Source: Vibrio sp. CB1-14 (GTDB lineage: Bacteria > Pseudomonadota > Gammaproteobacteria > Enterobacterales > Vibrionaceae). Taken from it: a DNA stretch of 64,000 nucleotides. The position numbers were made by a program, and so were the translations under genes. The stretch spans positions 2,232,001-2,296,000 of the forward strand of contig NZ_CP115920.1 of NCBI RefSeq assembly GCF_040412085.2, written 5' to 3'. Positions 16,242-25,561 of this stretch are shown here, one piece after another; within the stretch, counting starts at the first letter, position 1, and every line of letters begins with the position of its first letter. The notes beneath the pieces were generated by a model. It saw only the letters and a list, made by a program, of their open reading frames with translations, was not told the DNA's origin and did not search any database.

Positions 16242-16967
16242 ATGAAACTCAGTTTGGCAATGCTATCTACGCTTTTTATTTTGTTTACATCAGGGTGCGT
16301 GACTGTTAGTGAAGAGTCTAAGGTGACAGCAGCCCCAATGGATGCCGCCGAAACGCGCATTGAACTTGGGCTTGCGTACATGAAAAGAGAGCAATACAGC
16401 CGTGCCAAACAAGACTTCGAAAAAGCGCTGGAGTTCGCTCCTAAGTACTACCGAACTCACCTTTCTATGGCTTATTATTTCGAGGCTGTAGGTCAGTTTG
16501 AACAAGCCAGCGATGCTTATCAAACCGCGCTACAAGTCGCGCCAAGTAATGGTGAAGTCTACCACAACTACGGTACTTTTCTTTGTAAACGCGGTAAATA
16601 CGATCTAGCTGAAACAATGCTAGTCGCAGCCACAGAGCAGCCAAATTACTACCAAATCGCCGAAAGTTACGAGAACGCGGGCTTGTGTGCCCTCAAAGCA
16701 GAACGGTCAAATGAAGCAAGAAGGTTTTTTGAAAAATCATTAGAGCATGACCCTTATCGGCCCAACGCGACTATTCAGCTTGCAGCCATTGAAGTTAATG
16801 CCGGCGATTACAGCAAGGCGCGCGCGAGACTTTTAAAGTTCCATCATAGATTTGGATTTCAAAAACCGAGCTTGACCGTGCTTCGTAATTTAGAGCGAAA
16901 GGTTGGGAATGTGGTTATGGCTGAGAAATATCAAGCGCTGTTAGATGACTTAACAAATGATAGTTAA
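16242..16967 (+). CDS. PilW/PilF-like TPR lipoprotein (type IV pilus biogenesis family)
   Basis: A 241-residue lipoprotein (lipobox TSGC, Cys19) with about five tetratricopeptide repeats (from ETRIELGLAYMKREQYSRAKQDFEKAL onward in segments) and the PilW-typical YHNYGTFLCKRGKYDLAE, ARARLLKFHHRFG. PilW helps PilQ secretin assembly in the outer membrane. In other Vibrio genomes I know, pilW lies between rlmN and rodZ; here it stands alone, divergent from fadD, so it may be a paralogue rather than the pilus gene itself. Confidence 0.78.
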   Translation: MKLSLAMLSTLFILFTSGCVTVSEESKVTAAPMDAAETRIELGLAYMKREQYSRAKQDFEKALEFAPKYYRTHLSMAYYFEAVGQFEQASDAYQTALQVAPSNGEVYHNYGTFLCKRGKYDLAETMLVAATEQPNYYQIAESYENAGLCALKAERSNEARRFFEKSLEHDPYRPNATIQLAAIEVNAGDYSKARARLLKFHHRFGFQKPSLTVLRNLERKVGNVVMAEKYQALLDDLTNDS

Positions 16968-17016
16968 CGGGCGTGGAGTTGGCTCGCACAAACTGAGGAC
17001 AACACTCGCTGACAAC

Positions 17017-17041
17017 GATCCTCGCTTTCACGAGGATGACG
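17017..17041. repeat. REP-like palindromic repeat, copy 1
   Basis: GATCCTCGCTTTCACGAGGATGACG: a stem ATCCTCG/CGAGGAT followed by GACG. The second copy at 18740-18764 has the same design with compensating stem changes. Lies between the PilW-like gene and the end of rlmF. Confidence 0.65.
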
Positions 17042-17078
17042 CTGCCTTATGTAACCAATAGCATCAATGAATAGCTAC

Positions 17079-18134
17079 TTACAACAAATGCCCACTCACA
17101 GCCAGACGTTGCTCGTGACTCATAAACGACCATGCCAAAAAACGGCTTTTCTTCTGGCCTTGAGCCATTTCTTGGATCAGGACATGTGTCGCACCCAACT
17201 TTTCTAGGCGTTTTTGTAATGGACGAATATTGTCCTTCTTGGAAAGAAGGGTCGAGAACCAAATTACTTGATGTGCGAACTTCTTACTCTCGTTTGCCAT
17301 ATTCAGAACAAATGCTTCCTCACCACCTGGACACCAAAGCTCCGCATTCTGGCCGCCAAAATTGAGCCCTTCACTCTTTTTAGCTGGCTGACTCTTTTCC
17401 TGAGACAGATCGCCACGCTGTTCTCTATTTTTCGCTAGATTGGCATTCTTGCGCTCAGTCCCCTTCTGGGCATCTTCCGCAGACTTATGGAATGGAGGAT
17501 TGCAGGTTGTCGCGACGAACACATCACCATGTTGAATCACGCCTTCGAAAATATGTTCACTTTGGCTTTGGTGTCTTAACTCAATTTTTCTCGTCAGTTT
17601 ACCATTGAGTGTGACATTGTTTTTTGCGCTTTCTAGCGAGCCTTCATCGACATCGCTTCCTACCCAGTTCCAGTGGTATTGCGTCGCACCAACAATCGGA
17701 TAAATACAGTTTGCGCCAACACCTATATCCAAAGCTGTCACTTTAAGCCGTGCCCTTGCTGGACGTTCTTGCATTAGGTCGTATTGGAGCCATTCGTTGA
17801 GTCGGTGAATGTAGTCTGCACGTCCTGGGATTGGTGGACACAAATATCCATTTGGAATATCCCAGTGGCTTAAACCGTAATACGTTTTTAGCAGCGCCCG
17901 ATTGAGCACTTTTACTGACTCGGGATTAGAAAACGCAATGCTCATATCGCCATGTGGGTTTTTCACCACATGGTCTGCCAATCCAGGTTCCGCTTCAATC
18001 AGGCGCTTAAAGTCATAACGGCCTTGGTGTTTGTTGTTTGCATGAAGCCCACTCGCACTTCGCTTGTCGACAACCATTGTCGAGGACTTATCTTGCTTAC
18101 GAGGTCGTTGGTTAGATTTATTTTGACGAGTCAT
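17079..18134 (-). CDS. rlmF: 23S rRNA (adenine(1618)-N(6))-methyltransferase
   Basis: Methylates A1618 of 23S rRNA with S-adenosylmethionine. The 351-residue protein has a basic N-terminal tail, the SAM motif DIGVGANCIYPI (about 162-173), GSDVD, and the N6-adenine methylase signature TCNPPFH (about 219-225). The C-terminal half includes WCPGGEEAFVLNM and KKSRFLAWSF typical of RlmF. Its start overlaps the end of the upstream YgjP-like gene by 17 bp, indicating an operon. Confidence 0.93.
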   Translation of the reverse strand: MTRQNKSNQRPRKQDKSSTMVVDKRSASGLHANNKHQGRYDFKRLIEAEPGLADHVVKNPHGDMSIAFSNPESVKVLNRALLKTYYGLSHWDIPNGYLCPPIPGRADYIHRLNEWLQYDLMQERPARARLKVTALDIGVGANCIYPIVGATQYHWNWVGSDVDEGSLESAKNNVTLNGKLTRKIELRHQSQSEHIFEGVIQHGDVFVATTCNPPFHKSAEDAQKGTERKNANLAKNREQRGDLSQEKSQPAKKSEGLNFGGQNAELWCPGGEEAFVLNMANESKKFAHQVIWFSTLLSKKDNIRPLQKRLEKLGATHVLIQEMAQGQKKSRFLAWSFMSHEQRLAVSGHLL

Positions 18135-18627
18135 TGAGAAGTTCTTTATAGATCATAAAAAGGCGCGCATCGAACTCAAGCTGATGGTAGTCAGGTTCCA
18201 TATGACAACATAGTTGATAAAACGCTTTATCGTGGTTCTTTTCTTTGATGTGGGCGAGTTCATGAACCACCAGCATACGCAGCAGAGGCTCTGGTGCATC
18301 TTTAAACACGCTAGCGATGCGGATCTCGTTCTTTGCTTTAAGTTTGCCACCATGTGCGCGAGAGATATAGGTATGCAGACCAAGCGCATTGTTGATGAGA
18401 TGGATCTTATTGTCCCAAATGACTTTCGAGATAGGCGGCGTTTTTTTCATGTAACGCTGCTTAATGTCCATAGTGTAATCGAAGAGTGCTTTTTCGCTCT
18501 TAATTTGATGACGTTGTGGAAAGCGGTTTTCAAACCATTGAATAAAACGCCCCGACGACACCATACCATCGATCTGCTCGACAAGGTGTTGAGGATAACC
18601 TGAGATGTACTTGAGATATGGGCTCAT
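18118..18627 (-). CDS. YgjP-like (M48/DUF45-type) zinc metallopeptidase
   Basis: A 169-residue cytoplasmic protein with the zinc-protease motif VVHELAHIKEKNHDKAFY (HExxH plus downstream His), as in the YgjP/WLM group. Physiological substrate unknown. No start has a good ribosome site: ATG 18627 (MSPYLKY), ATG 18633 and GTG 18657 are all possible; I chose the one that begins at the most family-like sequence. Overlaps rlmF by 17 bp. Confidence 0.78.
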   Translation of the reverse strand: MSPYLKYISGYPQHLVEQIDGMVSSGRFIQWFENRFPQRHQIKSEKALFDYTMDIKQRYMKKTPPISKVIWDNKIHLINNALGLHTYISRAHGGKLKAKNEIRIASVFKDAPEPLLRMLVVHELAHIKEKNHDKAFYQLCCHMEPDYHQLEFDARLFMIYKELLNDSSK

Positions 18628-18739
18628 AACCATTGCGGTGTTGCTATCAAAGAGCACGCTATTCTAGCGAGGCTAAGAGTTGAAATAAAGAACATATGTA
18701 ATTGGTCACGAACATTAATGTCGAAACACGCTGCGAATA

Positions 18740-18764
18740 GATCCCCGCCTGCGCGGGGATGACG
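18740..18764. repeat. REP-like palindromic repeat, copy 2
   Basis: GATCCCCGCCTGCGCGGGGATGACG, stem ATCCCCGC/GCGGGGAT plus GACG, matching copy 1 at 17017-17041 in layout and 3' tail. Sits downstream of the PBP5/6 gene's stop. Confidence 0.7.
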
Positions 18765-18797
18765 GACTTTATAATGCTTACGTCCTATTTGTCTGGA

Positions 18798-19982
18798 CTA
18801 CTGCTCCCAAAGATCCTTAGCATCAGTGAATAGCGACTTAAACCAAAGAACAACCGTATCCCACACCCGCTTGAAGATAGAGCCTTGTTCCACCGTCGAT
18901 TTAGCGACTAAAGGTTCCGTGGCAATGTCATCGCTACCTACTTTCCAAGTGACACTGCCGATAATGTCTCCTTGATTGATTGGCGCGATTAGAGGGGCAA
19001 ATACCTCGACCTCCTTAGAAACGCCACGGCTATTCCCTCGAAGGTAGGTGGCGTAGACGTCTTGTTCAAAGCCTAAAGGAATCGCACTACTTGCTCCCTT
19101 CCAGACTTTTGCCGTCACTTCAATCGCATCCGATTCTGCGAGCTGGTCAGTCTCATAGAAGCGGAAACCGTAGTTAAGCAACTGCCTTGATGCTTCAACA
19201 CGAGTCTGAGCGCTTGGGGTACCCATCACTACCGAGATAAGTCGCATTTGTCCTTGGGTTGCAGAGCTGACCAAACTGTATCCTGCTTCGGAGGTATAAC
19301 CGGTTTTCCCACCATCCACATTGAGTGAGTTGTCCCAAAGCAATCTATTTCGGTTGTACTGCTTAATGTCTGCCCATACAAATCGCTTCTCGGAGTAGAT
19401 CTTATAGACCTCTGGCACATCCTCGATAATACGCCTCATCAATATCGCCATATCTTGCGGGGTGGTGTGGATGCCTTGTCCATCCAAACCGTGTGCGTTG
19501 ATAAACTGAGAACTATTCATTCCTAAGTTAATAGCCCACTGATTCATCAGTGCCACAAAGCCATTTTCAGTCCCAGCAATATGCTCTGCTAAAGCAACCG
19601 CTGCATCGTTACCCGATTGAACAATCAACCCTCGCATCAAATCGGCAACCGTTACATCATCACCTGGCTTAATGAACATCTTTGAAGAGTCTGGAAACTT
19701 AACTGACCAAGCATTTTCACTAACACCAACCTTGCTATCCCATGCTGTTCGACCAGATGCTATCTCCATACCGACGACATAAGCCGTCATCAGCTTGGTT
19801 AAACTCGCCGGTGCGAGTGCAGCATCTTGATTGCCTCCAACGATGATCTCTCCCGACTGATAGTCCATTAGGACATAGCCTTTGGCATTCAATGAAGGTG
19901 GGTTCGGTGTGACCAACGCGAAAGCCGTCGCCGATGAGCAAAGCGCTAACGACGCAAGCAAAACAGACATTGGTTTTCTCAT
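18798..19982 (-). CDS. D-alanyl-D-alanine carboxypeptidase, PBP5/6 family
   Basis: Trims the terminal D-Ala from peptidoglycan pentapeptides in the periplasm. The 394-residue precursor has a signal peptide (about 1-22) and the three active-site motifs SLTK (60-63), SGN (123-125) and KTG (226-228), then the PBP5-type beta-rich C-terminal domain and an amphipathic tail (FKRVWDTVVLWFKSLF) that anchors it to the membrane. Normal length. Which of the dacA/dacC/dacD types it corresponds to is not decidable here. Confidence 0.92.
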   Translation of the reverse strand: MRKPMSVLLASLALCSSATAFALVTPNPPSLNAKGYVLMDYQSGEIIVGGNQDAALAPASLTKLMTAYVVGMEIASGRTAWDSKVGVSENAWSVKFPDSSKMFIKPGDDVTVADLMRGLIVQSGNDAAVALAEHIAGTENGFVALMNQWAINLGMNSSQFINAHGLDGQGIHTTPQDMAILMRRIIEDVPEVYKIYSEKRFVWADIKQYNRNRLLWDNSLNVDGGKTGYTSEAGYSLVSSATQGQMRLISVVMGTPSAQTRVEASRQLLNYGFRFYETDQLAESDAIEVTAKVWKGASSAIPLGFEQDVYATYLRGNSRGVSKEVEVFAPLIAPINQGDIIGSVTWKVGSDDIATEPLVAKSTVEQGSIFKRVWDTVVLWFKSLFTDAKDLWEQ

Positions 19983-20215
19983 CTCACGGACTCCTTATAG
20001 TGTGAGTACTTCGCCGTCTCTGCTGGCTTGAAAGGTCAAGCCTCGCCGCCAAATTGGTGGATAAGAATGCAGCAGGATGCGAAGCTAAAAATTGATAACC
20101 TCTACCCACAAATTAGAATAAAAACGGCAACTTGGCTTAGTTTTTTTGTAAGAAATTCTGCATCTAGAGAATAAAGTGCAGTTTAAGGAGAGACACCACT
20201 ATTCGTAGTCTTGCT

Positions 20216-21487
20216 TCAGTCGCTATCTATATCGAGAAAATAACAAGCGGACCCTTCGCGCGTTTTAGCGACGTACATCGCTTTGTCCGCAACACTCACT
20301 GCACGGACACAATTGAGTTCTTGGCTATCACAAAGGGTTGCGCCCAAGCTGACATTAATAGGAATAAGTTCAGACTCACCGATATCAATAGGGTGTGAGG
20401 TGACTTGTAGAATATGATGGGCAATGCTTAACACATGTTCACGACTGTTAAGTCCTGGCAATACTATTAAAAACTCATCACCGCCCAAACGGCCGACCAA
20501 GTCGGATTGCCGAGTAAAGTCTTGCAATCGCTTAGCGAACTCGGTCAGTATTTTGTCACCCACTACATGACCATGCTGGTCGTTTAAAGATTTAAAGTTA
20601 TCAATATCTACATACATGAAAGCTATTTTCTCGCCCTTTTTACGGCACTCACCTGCTAGCTGCTTGAGTTGAGACTCTAACAATCGCCTGTTTGCCAGAT
20701 TGGTGAGTGGGTCGAGGTTTTGCGCTTCAATAGCTTTGAGCTGTTGCTCTTTACGCTCGGAAATATCTCGCACAATCGCTATCAAGTACTGCTGTCCATC
20801 AAAGTCAACCATATTCACGCTGGCTTCAATAGGGATCTCTTTTCCATCCTTACGTCTGTGTGTCGCCTCAATGCACGCCTCTCCGTTTAGTCGCATCCGG
20901 CTAACGTGCTCGCTCCACGTCGTCTCCTCGCAAAAACGAGGGTTAATATCAATCACCGATAGCTGAAGCAGCTCTTCTTTACTGTAACCAAGTCTCTTAT
21001 ACGCAAGCTCGTTACAATTAAGAATGTGGCCATATTCCATTTCTGCAACATAGATTGCATCTGAGCCCTTTTTGACCATATGGTTCAAGAGTAATTCCGC
21101 CGCATGAGACTTCCTCATCGCTGACATATCAACGATCTGAGACACAAAATGATGCACCCTTCCGACTTCATTAACATCAGCAGCAATGTTGAGCTGAGCA
21201 ACAAGGGTGTAGCCTTTTTTGTGGCGATAACGTTTCTCAATCTGTATTGGAGTGAAAGGCTCTCGACTCAATTGGCTACGAATGCGCTGATTAAGCGCTA
21301 AATCATCAGGGTGAGTCATCATCACATCGTTAGACATTAATTCATTGCGTGAATAACCAAGAAATTGGCAAAGTGCAGGGTTAGTATAGAGTAAACGGCC
21401 TTTTGGGCAGGTAATGGCGGTTGGAATCGGCGTCACGTCGAACAAACGCGATATAGACTCATCGAGTCTCGCAATAGGCTTGTCCAT
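20216..21487 (-). CDS. PAS-PAS-GGDEF diguanylate cyclase
   Basis: Predicted cytoplasmic sensor making cyclic di-GMP. The 423-residue protein has two PAS domains (about 12-125 and 135-255, each ending in a PAC-like segment such as RHKKGYTLVAQLNI and ISERKEQQ) and a C-terminal GGDEF domain. The active site is intact (GRLGGDEFLIVLPG) and an inhibitory I-site RxxD (RQSD) lies exactly five residues before it, so product inhibition is likely. No transmembrane segment. Start at 21487 is set by a strong AAGGAGGGA ribosome site; the frame is open to 21553. Confidence 0.9.
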   Translation of the reverse strand: MDKPIARLDESISRLFDVTPIPTAITCPKGRLLYTNPALCQFLGYSRNELMSNDVMMTHPDDLALNQRIRSQLSREPFTPIQIEKRYRHKKGYTLVAQLNIAADVNEVGRVHHFVSQIVDMSAMRKSHAAELLLNHMVKKGSDAIYVAEMEYGHILNCNELAYKRLGYSKEELLQLSVIDINPRFCEETTWSEHVSRMRLNGEACIEATHRRKDGKEIPIEASVNMVDFDGQQYLIAIVRDISERKEQQLKAIEAQNLDPLTNLANRRLLESQLKQLAGECRKKGEKIAFMYVDIDNFKSLNDQHGHVVGDKILTEFAKRLQDFTRQSDLVGRLGGDEFLIVLPGLNSREHVLSIAHHILQVTSHPIDIGESELIPINVSLGATLCDSQELNCVRAVSVADKAMYVAKTREGSACYFLDIDSD

Positions 21488-21751
21488 AAGCTCCCTCCTT
21501 ACCGCACGTGGACTACAATCATAGTAGCCGAATTGTGCTTTCCTAAACGACAATCGTGTAGCTCCACATCTTTAATCCATTACATATTGCATCAGTTTCA
21601 AAAGCTTCTCCCACTCAACAAAGCCGTTATTAACTAAATACTCAAAATTGAGACAATCTCAAACAACTGTTAGTTTTAACTCCAAAGGAGAATATTTTCA
21701 TCAGTGTCGATCGCCTATGATGTCGCTATCATTTCTTCTCGGTTACTCTGT

Positions 21752-22033
21752 ATGAGTCGCAAACCAACCCTAGCAGAAGCGACACAGCTTCTGATTCAAC
21801 AAGTCAAAGATGAACTGCCTTTGTATGATCAAGACACCTTCGTTTGTGGACCCAACAATACCTGTATTGGGTGCCCTAAAAAGTTATTGGAGTTGGTGGA
21901 AACCGATGTCAGTTATTGGGAAAGTGCATTGGTGCGCAGCATAGCACCAAACTTTGAGCAGTTTCGCCGCTTCGCTAAACTTTGCACTAGCGTAAGACGC
22001 GGCCTCGTGCGCAATGGAATTGTCGAGAAATAA
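21752..22033 (+). CDS. Small Cys-containing protein of unknown function
   Basis: About 93 residues from MSRKPTLAEATQLL. The notable feature is CGPNNTCIGCPKK: three closely spaced cysteines that might bind metal or an iron-sulfur cluster, though a fourth ligand would have to come from the single later Cys (FAKLCTS). No family recognised. A GTG at 21704, 13 bp after an AAGGAG, would give a 109-residue form and may be the true start; the ATG at 21752 lacks a ribosome site but begins at the region that looks conserved. Confidence 0.65.
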   Translation: MSRKPTLAEATQLLIQQVKDELPLYDQDTFVCGPNNTCIGCPKKLLELVETDVSYWESALVRSIAPNFEQFRRFAKLCTSVRRGLVRNGIVEK

Positions 22034-22170
22034 TCACTCCGACACATCAGATACTATCCACTGAAATTTTTTCTCTCTAGCTCTGGTCTTATATTTCTGC
22101 TTCATCGTATCAAGTTCGATAACGCCAAAACCAGTTTCGTCTCATTGAATCAAGGCAAGGAGCACAGAGT

Positions 22171-22401
22171 ATGTCAACTAAGGTCAAACTTTATTCCGGG
22201 GAGAGCCGCTCACCACTCTGTCAAGCCAGCCTTGAGTTTTATCAACTCAGCATGCTACTCGACGAGCTTTCATCTGAGACTGAAGTGCAGGAGTGTGACT
22301 ACGCACGCGTTGATGTTTATGAAGGCGGACATTTAGTACGTTCTTATCGTACTTGTTCAAAAACGCGAGTCGAACGTCTTTTACACCATCATTGGCAATA
22401 G
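22171..22401 (+). CDS. Small hypothetical protein (76 aa)
   Basis: A 76-residue soluble protein preceded by a good AAGGAG ribosome site. Charged, with MSTKVKLYSGE at the start, a Tyr/Glu-rich centre and a His-rich end (RLLHHHWQ). No domain recognised. The neighbours on both sides are also on the plus strand but separated by more than 130 bp, so it is probably expressed on its own. Confidence 0.65.
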   Translation: MSTKVKLYSGESRSPLCQASLEFYQLSMLLDELSSETEVQECDYARVDVYEGGHLVRSYRTCSKTRVERLLHHHWQ

Positions 22402-22672
22402 GGCACCTAGTGCCATCTCATTGTTTCCCAGCGACAAGTCATTACAAAAAAGCCTTGCTGCTTATTGTTATAATGTTTTTTAACAAATCTTGAAATTTTG
22501 CATATCATGCAACGGTCTCGTTCGTTGAATCTAATTTTGTGATAGCCCTATTGTTCGAGCAAAGGGTATTGATAAACGTGCTCTAACCTTTACTATCATT
22601 TACTTACACCTAAATGGTTTGTTCCATTTTTTGGCAAGGTTAGCCACACACTATAAAGATACGGACACCAGC

Positions 22673-23845
22673 ATGAAAAATTCTATGTTCAACACGTCAA
22701 TGTTTTCTTCCGCCGCGTTAATTGCCGTAGCGCTCAGCACATCCAGCGCTTTCGCTGAAGAAAAATCTTGGGAAAACATCGTCAAACAAGCGGAAGGTCA
22801 ATCCGTTTACTTCCACGCTTGGGGAGGAAGCCAAGAAATCAACCGCTACCTTCAGTGGGCAGGTAAAGAACTAAAGGCTCAATATGGCGTAGATTTCAAT
22901 CACGTCAAAGTTACCGATATCTCAGAAACGGGTTCACGTTTATTAGCAGAAAAAGCAGCCGGTAAGAGCGACGGTGGCAGTGTCGATATGGTGTGGATTA
23001 ACGGCGAAAACTTTAAATCTATGAAAGATAATGCCTTACTTTACGGCCCATTTGTATCCACGCTACCAAACTGGCAGTACGTAGACAAATCTCTCCCTGT
23101 CGATAGCGATTTCTCTGAACCGACTGAAGGGTTGGAAGCCCCTTGGGGTGTCGGCCAGCTGGTTTTCATCCACGACACGCAAAGCCTGAATAACCCACCA
23201 GTGTCTTATTCCGAAATGCTCAATTATGCTAAGGCATTTCCGAACAAGTTAAGCTACCCTAAACCACCTGAGTTTCATGGCACCAGTTTTCTAAAATCGC
23301 TATTAATCGAGCTCACCGACAACGATCCATCCTTGGCTAAGCCGGTTTCAGAGGCGGATTTCGAGATTGTCACCCAGCCGCTTTGGAACTATCTAGACGA
23401 ATTTCATAAAGTCGCTTGGCGCGGTGGTAAGCAGTTCCCTGCAGGCACAGCAGAAACCATTCAATTGCTTGATGATGGTCAGTTAGATCTTGCTCTCACA
23501 TTTAACCCTAACGCTGTTTTTTCCGCTCAAGCTAGCGGGAATCTAAGCGATACGACAAGTGCTTATGCAATGGAAAGTGGCGCTTTATCCAACATCCATT
23601 TCCTTGCGATACCATGGAATGCCAATGCCAAAGAAGGGGCGTTGGTGGCGATTAACTTCTTATTGAGTCCTGAAGCGCAATCTCGTAAAGGCGACATCAA
23701 CATTTGGGGCGATCCATCTGTCCTCAATAAACAGTACCTAAAAGGAAGCGCCGCTAAGACTCAACAATTTAAGTCAGTAGCAGAGCCTCATCCGAGCTGG
23801 CAAAGCGCACTTGAGCAAGAGTGGCTCAAACGTTACGGCAGCTAA
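22673..23845 (+). CDS. ynjB: ABC transporter substrate-binding protein YnjB
   Basis: Periplasmic binding protein of the YnjBCD importer. The 390-residue precursor has a signal peptide cut near ALSTSSAFA-EE and a type-2 periplasmic binding fold; the opening VYFHAWGGSQEINRYLQWAG and VDMVWINGENF are typical of YnjB. The natural substrate of this importer is not established. Start at 22673 places the signal peptide correctly; an in-frame codon at 22619 would add an 18-residue extension. First gene of the ynjBCDF operon. Confidence 0.88.
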   Translation: MKNSMFNTSMFSSAALIAVALSTSSAFAEEKSWENIVKQAEGQSVYFHAWGGSQEINRYLQWAGKELKAQYGVDFNHVKVTDISETGSRLLAEKAAGKSDGGSVDMVWINGENFKSMKDNALLYGPFVSTLPNWQYVDKSLPVDSDFSEPTEGLEAPWGVGQLVFIHDTQSLNNPPVSYSEMLNYAKAFPNKLSYPKPPEFHGTSFLKSLLIELTDNDPSLAKPVSEADFEIVTQPLWNYLDEFHKVAWRGGKQFPAGTAETIQLLDDGQLDLALTFNPNAVFSAQASGNLSDTTSAYAMESGALSNIHFLAIPWNANAKEGALVAINFLLSPEAQSRKGDINIWGDPSVLNKQYLKGSAAKTQQFKSVAEPHPSWQSALEQEWLKRYGS

Positions 23846-23866
23846 CGGAAGATTAAGTTAACGATT

Positions 23867-25561
23867 ATGCTAAGGCTGTTGTACGCCATCTTGGTTGTTG
23901 TCTGCATTCTCCCTACCATACCCGGTTTGGCGGGTGTGGTAGTGACCTCGCTCGGTTATATTCCTCCGCTCAACCAGAATGAGTTTACCTTTACCGGATT
24001 TGAGAGTGTTTTCGCGTGGCAAGGTGTCGAGAAGTCCATCACACTCACTTTCACCACTGCTATTGTGAGCAGCTATTTAGCTTGTTTCCTCTCTTTTTCC
24101 ATTATCGCAGCAAGTTGGAACAGCCGTTGGTGGAAGAAGATTGAACTGGCGCTATCGCCACTTCTAGCACTGCCGCACGTCGCGTTTGCTATCGGCTTTG
24201 CATTTCTGTTCGCACCAACAGGATTTGGAGCACGCATACTTGTCGAGATCTTTGGAATTAGCAGCCAATCTGCGCCTTGGTTGGTAAAAGATCCCTACGG
24301 TATCGGCCTGACCTTGATGCTTGCCATCAAAGAGGTTCCCTTTCTTCTTTTGATGAGTATTCCTATATTGCGCCAACTGAAGGTGTGTGAATCATTGAAG
24401 ATCGCCTCATCGCTTGGTTACTCCGAAGCCGCTGCATGGTGGAAAATCATCCTGCCTCAATGGTTTGCCAAAATTCGTTTTCCAATGCTCGCTGTCATCG
24501 CGTATAGCTTGTCTGTAGTGGATGTAGCCTTGATTATTGGTCCGACTAACCCGCCCACGTTTGCTGTTCTTGTATGGCAGTGGTTTAACGATCCCGACCT
24601 CAACCTACTTCCAAGAGCCAGTGCAGGTGCCGTGATTCTGTTTGTCATTGCGTCACTGCTGATAGGGTTGGCTAGACTGGTCGAGTTTATCGTCGTCAGA
24701 TACGCTAATCGCTGGCAATACTCTGGACGTTACGCGATTCGTCTTCCAGGAAAGTCACTGTTTGTGGTTATTGTTGGCATCGTCACCGTTATGATACCGC
24801 TCACCATCCTTTGGACCTTTGCTCAACGCTGGCGCTTCCCTGATCTATTGCCATCTCGTTATACCATGAGGTTTTGGGAGTACGAATGGGAAGGAATGAC
24901 CAGCGTAGTCAGCCAAAGTATGACGATCGCTATAATATCAGCGTCTATTGCACTAATACTTGCCATCGTTGGTCACGAGTATCGAAACAAGTATCGACTG
25001 CAAGTACCCGGCTACGTTATTGCGATTCCAATGCTACTTCCACAGCTTAGTATTTTGTTTGGCTTGCAAGTAGCGACCTTGATGCTCAATGACAACGCTT
25101 ATCTATTGTGGGTGTGTTGGTCTCACGTATTTTTCGCCTTTCCATTTGTTTATTTATCCTTAGATGGACCTTGGCGAGGGTTCAACGACCAGCTTACAAA
25201 AGCGTCCATGAGTCTGGGTAAAAGTCCACTCTACACTTGGTTTCACGTCAAACTGCCATTATTGCTTCCTGCCATAATTTTTGCTTGGGCGATTGGTATT
25301 AGCGTGAGTCTAGCTCAGTATTTACCAACACTAGTGCTCGGTGCAGGGCGTGTAGCGACCATTACAACCGAAGCCGTTGCTCTCTCAAGCGGATTCGATA
25401 GACGTGTCACTGCGATATATGCCCTATTCCAAGCTCTACTGCCTCTGCTCTTTTTCACCATTGCGGTGCTGGTTAATCGCCTTCACACCCGATATCGCCG
25501 AATTAAAATTAAAGGATTGTTAGTTAATGACGCTCTTGCTAGAAAACCTCGCCATCCGTAA
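23867..25561 (+). CDS. ynjC: ABC transporter permease YnjC (fused double permease)
   Basis: A 564-residue inner-membrane protein with about 12 helices and two binding-protein-dependent permease modules fused in tandem (about 50-270 and 330-545), as in FbpB-type transporters. The EAA-loop-like segments are visible (SLGYSEAAAWWKIILPQW and SLGKSPLYTWFHVKLP). It lies 21 bp after ynjB and overlaps the start of ynjD by 35 bp, so the three are co-translated. Confidence 0.88.
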   Translation: MLRLLYAILVVVCILPTIPGLAGVVVTSLGYIPPLNQNEFTFTGFESVFAWQGVEKSITLTFTTAIVSSYLACFLSFSIIAASWNSRWWKKIELALSPLLALPHVAFAIGFAFLFAPTGFGARILVEIFGISSQSAPWLVKDPYGIGLTLMLAIKEVPFLLLMSIPILRQLKVCESLKIASSLGYSEAAAWWKIILPQWFAKIRFPMLAVIAYSLSVVDVALIIGPTNPPTFAVLVWQWFNDPDLNLLPRASAGAVILFVIASLLIGLARLVEFIVVRYANRWQYSGRYAIRLPGKSLFVVIVGIVTVMIPLTILWTFAQRWRFPDLLPSRYTMRFWEYEWEGMTSVVSQSMTIAIISASIALILAIVGHEYRNKYRLQVPGYVIAIPMLLPQLSILFGLQVATLMLNDNAYLLWVCWSHVFFAFPFVYLSLDGPWRGFNDQLTKASMSLGKSPLYTWFHVKLPLLLPAIIFAWAIGISVSLAQYLPTLVLGAGRVATITTEAVALSSGFDRRVTAIYALFQALLPLLFFTIAVLVNRLHTRYRRIKIKGLLVNDALARKPRHP

